Assembly (NCBI GenBank): GCA_039000515.1
Contig: JBCFYV010000893.1
Coordinates: forward strand, 114,719 to 178,718
Direction of reading: 5' to 3'
DNA length: 64,000 bases
DNA from: Timema cristinae
Lineage: Eukaryota > Arthropoda > Insecta > Phasmatodea > Timematidae
Part shown: positions 46,582-55,409 of the stretch, piece by piece
Numbering within the stretch: the first letter of the stretch is position 1
How the letters are laid out: each line of letters begins with the position of its first letter
Translations under genes and position numbers: made by a program
The notes under the pieces: model-generated
Seen by the model: only the letters and a program-made list of their open reading frames with translations
Told to the model about the DNA's origin: nothing
Database searches by the model: none

Positions 46582-49500
46582 ATGTCGCTACTACAATGGA
46601 ATTGTAGGGGTTTCTATGCTCGTGCAGAGGAAATCAAACTAATAATTTCTTCCCTGCATCCTTCCATCTTGTGTTTGCAGGAGACCCACTTCCGCCCAAC
46701 TGACAACCCGATGCTTCGTGGGTACGATGTGTATCGTACCGACAAGCCTTTCTTTGATCGGGCTAGCGGAGGTGTGGCTATATTCGCACGAAGTACTATA
46801 TATCATAAGAATATTAATATTGTTTCTGATCTCCAAGTGATCGCTGTCAGAGTCTCCCTTCCTATGGAGGTAACCGTATGCTGCATCTACCTCCCGCCAG
46901 GTGAACGTGTTTCCAAGAGGACACTAGAGGCCCTCTTTATACAACTTCCCGCCCCCTATATCATCTTGGGGGACTTTAACGCGCATAACCTGGTTTGGGG
47001 GTCTAACTTTACAGACGCCCGCGGGAGGATGGTAGAGGATATTCTTGTCTCGGGAAACCTGGTGTTAATGAACACCGGGACCCAGACACACTTCTCCACC
47101 TTTAATGGTGTATCCTCTGCCATCGACCTAGCTCTATGTAGCCCCGGGATTGCTGCTCACTTCCTTTGGGAGGTTCACTCGGACCTATGTGGCAGCGATC
47201 ACTTTCCAATTCTGCTCTCAAAAATCCAAGATCCTCCCAGTACAGCACGGTTACCCCAATGGGTTCTTAAACGTGCTAACTGGGATAAATTCCGCGAGCT
47301 CGCCGTATTCGACGAACCCCATTCTCCCGACGTCGATGTTAAGGCAGGGCAATTTACTTCGACGGTCATAACGGCGGCGAGGGCATCCATCCCTAAATCC
47401 TCGCCAAACCCGCGCCACCGTCCTGTTCCCTGGTGGAGCGAGGAGTGCCGGCTTGCTATTTCTAACCGTCGAAGAGCCCTGCGTATCTTTAATCGACGTC
47501 CTACTTCGGAGAATCTGGAGTCATTCCGGATTCTACGTGCTAGAGCTCGCCGTATTATTCGAGAAAGCAGAAGAGAGTCTTGGAGACAGTTTATTTCTAC
47601 CCTTACTATTTCCACTCCCACAACCAAGGTTTGGGATCACATTCGTAAAGTACGTAGTAGCAAAAATACCATTTATAATATACCCGCACTCATGTCTAAC
47701 GGTTCACTTGTCTCCTCCCCTATGGAGGTCGCCAATGTATTGGGCTCGATGTTCGCCGCTATTTCTAGCACTGCGAGCTACTCTAACGAGTTCGTGGTGC
47801 ATAAGCGCAGCATCGAGCGCCTTACTATTGATTTTGGCCAAAGTCGGGGGGAGGATTATAACTCCCCCTTTACTAAAGAGGAACTTACCTATGCCCTGTC
47901 CCAGGCGGGCAATACATCTTCTGGCCCGGATGATATCCATTACGAAATGTTGCGCCAACTGCCCCCTGCTGGACGGGGGTTCCTCTTAGACCTCTACAAT
48001 TGTGTTTGGGAATCTCGTCAATTCCCAACACTGTGGAGGCAAGCAACCGTTATCCCAATATATAAAAGTGGCAAGGATAAATTAGAGCCAACTAGTTATA
48101 GACCGATAGCCTTAACTAGTTGTGTATGCAAAATATTAGAGAAAATGATCAATAAAAGATTTATATGGTATCTAGAATCCCGCAATCTACTATCCAATAT
48201 GCAATGTGGCTTTCGCCGTAACCGATCCACGGTGGATCACCTTGTTCGCCTTGAGACAGCAGCTCGTGACGCTTTCCTCCATAAACAGCACCTCTTGGCT
48301 GTCTTTTTTGATTTGGAGAAGGCTTACGACACCACCTGGCGGTACGGCATTTTAAAAACCCTGTTTAATTGGGGGAACCTCCCTATTTTTATATCTAATT
48401 TTATGTCTGATAGACACTTCCGGGTAGGGTTAAACAACACCTTATCCGATGATTTTATTCAAGAAAATGGGGTGCCTCAGGGTAGTATTTTAAGCACTAC
48501 GTTATTCGCTATCGCGATAAATAGCATCGTGGACAACGTGCACGTACCTGTCCGTTCATTTCTTTTTGTGGATGACTACGCAATTTATTGCAGTTCATCA
48601 AGTCTCCACAGGGCTGAACGACAGATACAACTCGCTGTAAACAATCTATGGTTGTGGGCATCTCGTAATGGCTTTCGTTTCTCTGCGGCCAAGACGACTG
48701 TCGTCCACTTCCATAGATTACGTGGAATACAGCCAGCCCCCAATATTTTAATGAACAACGTTGTTTTACCTGTCTCCGAGACCGTAAGGTTCTTGGGACT
48801 TTTATTCGATTTTAAACTAACTTGGATCCCCCACATCAAAGACCTGAAAGCGAGGTGTATTAAAGCTTTGAATTTACTTAAAGTTGTGAGTGGTCGCTCT
48901 TGGGGTGCTGATAGGGAAACCTTGATGCGTCTCTATAGAGCCTTGGTGAGATCAAAACTTGATTACGGTAGTTTTGTATATGGTTCCGCTAGACCCTCGG
49001 CGTTAAAGATGCTCGATAGCGTCCACCATGCTGGCATTCGACTGGCTACTGGTGCTTTTCGTACCAGTCCAGTCGTCAGCATCTGTGCTGACGCCGGTGA
49101 GCCCCCTCTTTCTTACCGGCGGTCTTACCTCCTGGCATCTTACGTGTCGAAACTGCATTGCATGCCAAATAATGTTGCTTACCGCCCTGTATTTCATCCC
49201 CCTAACCGTGTCTTGTATGAAACTAAATGGCGTAGTACAAGGCCGGTTGGGATCCGGATGCTATCTGTTTTCGACACGTGTGGGATAGTCCTGCCAAAGG
49301 CTATCCCTACATCACCAGGTCGAGTTTCTCCCTGGAAAATACGCCCTCCGAAATGCCATTTTGATCTTGCCAAGTTCCCTAAAGCGACCACCCCAAACTT
49401 TGTATATGAGAGGACTTTTAATGAGCTCCTCTCCACTCGCTTTCACGGATTTGAGCGCATCTACACTGATGGCTCTAAATCTGGAGTCTCCGTGGGATGT

Positions 49501-50265
49501 GCTTTTGTTGTGGAAGGATCCAATTTTAAATTTGGTTTACCTAATGAAACCAGTGTTTTTACAGCTGAATTATATGCCATTTTTAAATCTTTGTGTTTTG
49601 TTTACCGAAGTAGTCACCGTTCTGTCCTCATCTGCACGGATTCCATGAGTGCTATGTTGGCAATGTCCACTCTCTACTCGTGGAATCCTCTCGTGCAGAT
49701 GATTCACGAACAAATTTTAAAAATTGATTCATTAAGCACCCGGCTCGCCTTTTGCTGGATTCCTGGTCACGCTGGTCTTCCAGGAAATGAACTGGCGGAC
49801 CAGGCAGCCAAGGAGGCAGCACGTATGCCTCCGGAGGCGAGTTTGGGTGTCATGTTTTTAGATCTAAAGGGTTATGTTCGGCGTGGGGTCTTACGCACCT
49901 GGCACGAGCAGTGGGTCTCGACCCCTGCTCAGAACAAGCTGCGGTCCATCAGGGACGGTGTGTCGCGATGGCCCTCTTCTATACGAAAGTCTAGAAGAGA
50001 GGAGGTCATCGTGACGAGACTCCGCGTCGGGCATACTTCATTGACCCATAGTTTTTTACTAATAGGGGATCCACCTCCAGTGTGTGAGTTTTGTGATACT
50101 CCCCTTAGTGTGCATCACATTTTGGTGGAGTGTCGCAAACTAGCCCCTATCCGTCTGGCTCTTGATTTTAAAGGTGACTTACGTTTTTTATTACGCGATA
50201 GTGCGGATGGAGTTATTTGTTTACTCCGTTTTATACGCCAGGCGGATCTTTTTAATGCCATTTGA
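46582..50265 (+). CDS. ORF2 polyprotein: APE endonuclease, reverse transcriptase, RNase H
   Basis: 1227 codons without interruption from the first Met, MSLLQWNCRG, the usual endonuclease start. Endonuclease (residues about 1-215): LQETH, GDFNAHN, SAIDLALCS, GSDHFPI. RT (about 470-760): SYRPIALTSCVCKILEKMI, FFDLEKAYD near 575, NGVPQGSIL, FVDDYAIY near 662. RNase H (about 955-1085): TDGSK, AELYAI, CTDSMSA, GNELADQAAKEAA, so the D-E-D-D residues are present. The C-terminal CEFCDTPLSVHHILVEC cluster is near 1167. It nicks DNA and copies element RNA by target-primed reverse transcription. Odd: three residues (FRG) present in the other copies between LFNWG and NLP are deleted, so activity is uncertain. 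Confidence 0.93.
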   Translation: MSLLQWNCRGFYARAEEIKLIISSLHPSILCLQETHFRPTDNPMLRGYDVYRTDKPFFDRASGGVAIFARSTIYHKNINIVSDLQVIAVRVSLPMEVTVCCIYLPPGERVSKRTLEALFIQLPAPYIILGDFNAHNLVWGSNFTDARGRMVEDILVSGNLVLMNTGTQTHFSTFNGVSSAIDLALCSPGIAAHFLWEVHSDLCGSDHFPILLSKIQDPPSTARLPQWVLKRANWDKFRELAVFDEPHSPDVDVKAGQFTSTVITAARASIPKSSPNPRHRPVPWWSEECRLAISNRRRALRIFNRRPTSENLESFRILRARARRIIRESRRESWRQFISTLTISTPTTKVWDHIRKVRSSKNTIYNIPALMSNGSLVSSPMEVANVLGSMFAAISSTASYSNEFVVHKRSIERLTIDFGQSRGEDYNSPFTKEELTYALSQAGNTSSGPDDIHYEMLRQLPPAGRGFLLDLYNCVWESRQFPTLWRQATVIPIYKSGKDKLEPTSYRPIALTSCVCKILEKMINKRFIWYLESRNLLSNMQCGFRRNRSTVDHLVRLETAARDAFLHKQHLLAVFFDLEKAYDTTWRYGILKTLFNWGNLPIFISNFMSDRHFRVGLNNTLSDDFIQENGVPQGSILSTTLFAIAINSIVDNVHVPVRSFLFVDDYAIYCSSSSLHRAERQIQLAVNNLWLWASRNGFRFSAAKTTVVHFHRLRGIQPAPNILMNNVVLPVSETVRFLGLLFDFKLTWIPHIKDLKARCIKALNLLKVVSGRSWGADRETLMRLYRALVRSKLDYGSFVYGSARPSALKMLDSVHHAGIRLATGAFRTSPVVSICADAGEPPLSYRRSYLLASYVSKLHCMPNNVAYRPVFHPPNRVLYETKWRSTRPVGIRMLSVFDTCGIVLPKAIPTSPGRVSPWKIRPPKCHFDLAKFPKATTPNFVYERTFNELLSTRFHGFERIYTDGSKSGVSVGCAFVVEGSNFKFGLPNETSVFTAELYAIFKSLCFVYRSSHRSVLICTDSMSAMLAMSTLYSWNPLVQMIHEQILKIDSLSTRLAFCWIPGHAGLPGNELADQAAKEAARMPPEASLGVMFLDLKGYVRRGVLRTWHEQWVSTPAQNKLRSIRDGVSRWPSSIRKSRREEVIVTRLRVGHTSLTHSFLLIGDPPPVCEFCDTPLSVHHILVECRKLAPIRLALDFKGDLRFLLRDSADGVICLLRFIRQADLFNAI

Positions 50266-50267
50266 GT

Positions 50268-50554
50268 CACTTTTATAAAGTGGCTCTTTTGGATATTATC
50301 TCATATTGAGATCTTTTTAACGGTTTTATTACAATTTAACATGTTGTTTTGTCTTTTTAACGTATTATCATTTTAACATGTTTTGTCTTTTTAACGTGTT
50401 ATATTTTAATATGTTTGTTTTTTCTTTTTATTGGAGTGATACACTTGTGGTTTTTTTTTAGCAGGTGTATCACTTAATTTATACCAAGAGTCCATTTGAG
50501 CACTCCTATGGAGTGTCTCAGATGGTGAATGTTTTATCTCTTTCCCCTATGGGG
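50268..50554 (+). other. 3' UTR hairpin series of the I-group LINE
   Basis: Four short perfect inverted repeats share a TAT loop: CACTTTTATAAAGTG (50268-50282), ATCTCATATTGAGAT (50298-50312), CACTCCTATGGAGTG (50501-50515) and CCCCTATGGGG (50544-50554). A fifth, longer-looped pair, GTGATACAC and GTGTATCAC, lies at 50436-50444 and 50465-50473. Most recur in the other copies of the element. Confidence 0.7.
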
Positions 50555-50657
50555 ATTTTATTATGTTTTTAATATATTTCAAGGCCCTAATGACCTCGAT
50601 GTGTCGATGGGCCTTTAAACCACAATAATAATAATAATAATAATAATTTAAAAAGAT

Positions 50658-51221
50658 AGTTGCCGAGATCTATAACAAAGAAAAAAAATCTTAACTATTT
50701 AAATAGTGAAAGTATTACTATAAAAATAACTTAATATAATAATTTGGACAAATAAACCTAAATCATCTTTAAAATTAATTTAAATTTGGCACCAAGATCC
50801 AAACGATAATAATAATCTCTTCAGCTAGGGGCAATTATTTCTTCAAATGACAGCCAGATGTTAAAAGCGTCCAAGAACATATCATAAATTAAGATCATTA
50901 CCGTTCCGAAATGGACCACTCTCTAAAGCAGATAGCGTTAAAATCACCTACAAAAAAAATTAATAAAAGCGTGGTGGGTTAGCAATGCAGTTTATGAATC
51001 AAAATAAAAATTAATATAGTGAAGTAAAGGTAAGTAGTATAATATATATATATTTTTAATTGTAAATAAATAATTAATATTCCAAACTTTTGGAGCTGTG
51101 ATTGAAATTTACACTAATAAACAGTAAAGTTGTCAACGTTATTACATATTTGAAAAATTTAGTCATCTGACTATTAAATTTATATTATAAGTAATTCTTT
51201 TAGCAAAAATAACATCACAAT
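50658..51221. other. Stretch without a gene
   Basis: Strongly AT-rich. Nothing recognisable. Confidence 0.5.
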
Positions 51222-51425
51222 ACCGTGTATTGTATGAAGCGGAGTGGCGTAGTATGAGACCTGTTAGGAATAGGATGCTATCGGTTTTTGACACGTATGG
51301 AATAGTCCTTCCAAAAACTACCCCATTTCTCCAGGTCGAGTTGCGCTTTGGAAGGTACATATACCGCAATGAAATTTTAATTTTGCCAAGTTCCTTAAAG
51401 CGACAACACCGCAAAATGTAAATTA
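51222..51425 (+). pseudogene. Internal I-group LINE fragment (RT-RNase H linker)
   Basis: Aligns with about 49205-49395 of the full-length copy (VLYETKW, IRMLSVFDTCGIVLPK, LAKFPKATT). It has neither 5' nor 3' end and is clearly diverged. Confidence 0.8.
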
Positions 51426-52785
51426 GATGACTTTAGGTGAATTCTTCTGCATTATCTTTCAAGATGTTCAATGCGTGTACAAAGTTTTATAAATATGAAA
51501 TGCTAGTTATTTATTAAAGTAGATCCTCATTTGTCTTCACGAGACAGTTTTATTTTGTTCCAGACCCACTGCTTCACAGATACATTCTGGGAGTGCTGGG
51601 TGTTGAACCCAGGACTTCTGAATCCTTACTAAGAAACTCTGACAACTAGACTACACAGGTGGTCCTCAAACATTAAATAAATAGTCATATATTTTTTTGG
51701 AAATTTGTAAACCGTACTTGTTGTGTGGATGAGCACAATTAATATAGTGGTTGCCTTTCTGTGCGACAATTTGATCAAAATTCATCAAGTAGTCTAAAAG
51801 CTATACTGTAGGATCCATATAATTTACACATTATAAATTATATTATTTTCCTACGAGAAAATCTACAATAAAATCTCTCAGTAAAATTTAATAATTAACT
51901 TTTCATCATTTGAAAGAAGCTTTTCCAACTCTGTGTTAACTTCAAACAATTACATTTTTCAATCCATTTTAGTGGGAAAGCTAAGATTAATTAGATATTT
52001 GGTTGAAAATCCTCTAATTCCTTCCCATTCCCGCTTCCCATTCCAAGTAATCACTTTTCCCCCTGTGCCGTGGCGACAGCGGATTTGTCCGGAGATGGAA
52101 TCACGCTTTGGGGTCTCGTTCACAAGCGCATGCGCATTAACCTTGTCTGAAGGAAGCGGGAAATAAAAGCCAGAGGAGGGTAAATAAAGATGAGATTCAA
52201 CTTTCATTTCCCCGCTCCCATTGTTACAATATTATTGTTCTCTACTGGGGGTTTTACTTGGCGTTGGTGAGATTTAGAAAACATGCCTCTTATAGAAAGC
52301 TATGATTAGATGACTCATCTTAGGAGAAAATGGTTTACTGGTCAATTTTCGTAGGAAAGTCCTTTTTGCAAGCAAAAATATATATTTTTACTCGTAGCAA
52401 ATAGATAATATTTTAATTTAATTTGTGTTATTTTATAGGTATTGAAAATATCTATTAATAATGACAGCTGCACATCAGATTAGATAAACTACCTTACTAT
52501 AAGTAAGCTTTCCTCATAAAAACAGGAAAAACAATCACATTATCTTATTGATAACAATAAACAGTTTTTATTCATACATTTTAAACCTAATTGTTAAAAT
52601 ATTTCAAATTTTGAAAAAAAGGCAAGGTTATTTGTAAAATACCCTTAGATTATTTCTGATTTGTAAAAATATAAAGGTTTTCTTATTTATTATGCAACTT
52701 TTTTTTAACTTATCTAAGTCTTAACTCTAAAATAAAAGTTATGTTAATTTAGAAAATGGCAAATTCAAGTTCAAAAGTTGAGTTG

Positions 52786-52790
<5 letters not shown>
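51426..52790. other. Stretch without a gene
   Basis: AT-rich. Opposed short frames at 51933-52207 overlap each other and have no family motif. Nothing else is seen. Confidence 0.45.
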
Positions 52791-52858
<68 letters not shown>

Positions 52859-52905
52859 GCACCGTGTGTTACTACCCGTTCGGGTATACGCAAGTTAAGT
52901 TATTA
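52791..52905 (-). mobile_element. 3'-terminal SINE fragment with expanded (TTA)n tail
   Basis: After about 68 bases of pure TTA repeat, the sequence GCACCGTGTGTTACTACCCG plus TTCGGGTATACGCAAGTTA matches the 3' end of the SINE in reverse orientation (compare 39541-39600). The tRNA head is missing, so it is a 5'-truncated copy. Its tail is much longer than in the two full copies. Confidence 0.85.
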
Positions 52906-52919
52906 AAGTAGATAAATAT

Positions 52920-53640
52920 ACAAGGTGTCCTTAAATTCGTGGATACGGACTGTACCACTCGATTCTCTGGCCTAAACTAAATAAAAAATAATATTTGGTA
53001 AAAATGCGTTAGGCCCTTAGTTTTCAAGAAAAATTACGTTAAAATAGAGAAAAATACTTTAAGCACAGCACGTTACATCAGTTTTAATATTGTCGAACCT
53101 TTACTATAGGTGTTCAAAGTTTGCTTCACGCATAACAATGCATTTTTCCGCACTTTAGATACATGGGGACGTCAACCGTGGTGATAGCAGCATGTAACCG
53201 TACGATGGTATCCTCGGCCGACTGCGGCAGGTTGTCTGTTAGGTAAACGAGTGATTTAAGGTGATCCCACATACATTAATCTAGTGGTGTGAGGTCTGGT
53301 GACCTCGGTGGCCATTCCACAGGCCCCCCACGCCCAATCTACTTGCGGGGGTAGGTGTCTTTCAGCAGTCGGTGCACTATTGCTGCATAGTTAGCTGGGG
53401 TACCGTCACACTGAAACCACATATCCTGGTGCACAGGCAATCGGACGTCCTCAAGCAGGCGAAGTAAGATGGTGGAAATGAAAAAACGGTGATACTGCGA
53501 ATTCAGCCACTTTGGTAGCAAACAGGAGCCCCCAAGTGTATCCCCACCAATACCGGTCCATACATTGATGCTAAGCCACTGTTGGTAGGCACTAACTCGA
53601 GTGGCGTTCGGGTTATCAGGTGCCCAAAATTGCATTAATT
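52920..53640 (-). pseudogene. mariner/Tc1-type (DDE) transposase remnant
   Basis: A 98-codon frame at 53635-53339 reads SINVWTGIGGDTLGGSCLLP, LLEDVRLPVHQDMWFQCDG and HRLLKDTYPRK, then crosses a stop into IGRGGPVEWPPRSPDLTPLD and MWDHLKSLVY. This is the DDE region of IS630/Tc1/mariner-type transposases abundant in insects, with the second Asp in FQCDG and the third in SPDLTPLD. Several stops make it inactive. No terminal repeats were found, and the N-terminal part is missing. Confidence 0.75.
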
Positions 53641-53899
53641 GATTAGATAAACTTATTTAATAATCCTGTTGAGTGTTCATTGATTGATTGTATAAACAAT
53701 TCAAAATTAATTTACGCAGTTATGTAAGTTATTAGTTCTCTATTTTGATAAAGTAATAATAAAAACACAAGTTAGAAAGATTTTCCAATTTATTCTGTGT
53801 TCTGTCAACATTTTAGTAATAGATATTTGTAATTTTGGTACTTCTGGAATGCCGAGACACTTTTTGAATCTCACAAATGAAAAAGGGATAAGTCGGCTA

Positions 53900-54340
53900 T
53901 GTGATGGGTGACTGGGCCAAAGGTGGACCCAGTTACCCCAGACATATGACCCAGATACCCCAATCTACACTTTTCTTGGGGTTAACTGGGCCATCCCCTT
54001 CATCTCAAGTGTTAAGGTGATAATGAATTCCAACCACCAAAATAACTTAGAATAAACCCATCTTACACAAATTACAATAAACAACAACATTTTATTCACT
54101 TTGGGATTCTGTGAAGTTTCAAAAAAGATGAGAACGAGCATTGTTTTTGCCAGCTGTAGCTCCAAACCTCAACTACTCCTCTGAGAGAGGGAACACAAGT
54201 GAAGTCACAAATATCAATTTTTATTTGTAGTCCCAGCTGGGCAGCAGTGTTACCAACCAAAGAAACTTGAAGAACTATAACAAGATGTTGGGAAAATACC
54301 CATGGTCCAGCTACCTCGGGGGGCCCAGTTACCCAGACGC
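53900..54340. mobile_element. Possible non-autonomous element with GGGTRACTGGGCC ends
   Basis: GGGTGACTGGGCC at 53906-53918 is matched in reverse by GGCCCAGTTACCC at 54322-54334. Related strings (GACCCAGTTACCCC, GGGGTTAACTGGGCC) recur inside near 53927 and 53980. This recalls the subterminal GTAACTTTGGCCCAC motif of the pogo element at 55410. No transposase; exact ends and duplication could not be fixed. Confidence 0.4.
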
Positions 54341-54347
54341 ACCTTTA

Positions 54348-54432
54348 ATATATATATATTATAATATATATATATATATATATTATATTATATATTATAT
54401 ATATATATATTTATATATTATATATATATAGT
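54348..54432. repeat. (TA)n-rich microsatellite
   Basis: TA-dominated run with a few ATT interruptions. Confidence 0.93.
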
Positions 54433-55239
54433 TTTATACTTAGTTTGCTTCATTTCCCTTGTTGTTGTCTATTATTTATTTGTATTTTTACAAGCGTTCA
54501 CTGTCATTTATTTTATTTTATGACTTTAATGTTGAATATTTTATCTTTTATCTAGTCATATTGTATAAGCTGCACTAAAGAAGGAAATTATTAATACTAT
54601 TATTAATATAGAAAATGAACTTCAAGAAACCAATCTATTTACTAATCCAATCCTACCCAATAAATCAAGAAAGGGGGTGAAGCTATATTTCACGAACATA
54701 ACAAAAATCACAACAAAAATATTCTTGGTATAAAATTTATTAAACCTTTATTAACTATTTAACTACGTATATTTTAAGAGTTGACAACCGTCTAATTATT
54801 TCGCTCCAACCTGTATTTAAAAGTATAATTTTCCCAAGACAACTCCTAAAAACAAAACAACTTTCGTTATGCATCATTCCACCTGTTCATATGTAGATAG
54901 TACAAATCATATTTGCTTGTTTCTAAATTTGAAAGACGCTTTCATTCATATCAATTTGTAATTCTCCCGGTGAATAACCGAGGAAACGATCCTTGGAGGC
55001 GCCTTCTGGCTCGAGCTGAATCTCCGACCTAAATTACCCGGTCAACCAGGCGTGAGATCCTCTCCTGGCGCAGAGAAAAAAGTTAGGAGGGTTCTTTTTT
55101 CAATTAAGGGACTGATGTGGAAATTAGATTAGTTTTTATTTTTACCCCACAATTAATCTCTTCGTGTAAGTGAATTTGGTGACTTGTCACAACTGTGATA
55201 ACAACCTAGAGCCAAATATCGCGTAACATAAAATAGCAG
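54433..55239. other. Stretch without a gene
   Basis: AT-rich sequence, no recognisable features. Confidence 0.5.
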
Positions 55240-55409
55240 TATGAAGAGGGACATGTCTCGTGGTGGCCCTCTTCTATACGAAAGTCTAGAAGAGAGGAGG
55301 TCATCGTGACGAGACTCCGCGTCGGGCATACATTACTAACCCACGGATTTTTATTAAGAGGGGATCCACCTCCAGTATGTGATCTTTACGATTCGCCCCT
55401 TAGTGAGTA
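55240..55409 (+). pseudogene. I-group LINE fragment, left part (ORF2 C-terminus)
   Basis: Matches the RWPSSIRKSRREEVIVTRLR to Cys/His-cluster region of ORF2 (about 49960-50115 in the full copy). It is interrupted in the counterpart of SVHHILVEC by the pogo element and resumes at 58342. Confidence 0.9.

Larger units (their letters stand above)
44385..50646 (+). mobile_element. Full-length I-group LINE with 11-bp target duplication
   Basis: The 5' end is TCCCCCTGCGGGACGGGG, with TTTAAAAAGAT at 44374-44384 and 50647-50657 as target duplication. Order: about 500-bp 5' UTR, ORF1 with zinc knuckles, ORF2 with endonuclease, RT and RNase H, 3' UTR, and an (AAT)n tail. An APE endonuclease plus RNase H plus a TAA-type tail is the I-group architecture. 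It is 6262 bp long. It shares its 5' end with the copies at 9921 and about 40118, which supports true full length. ORF2 is open; ORF1 is not. Confidence 0.93.
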
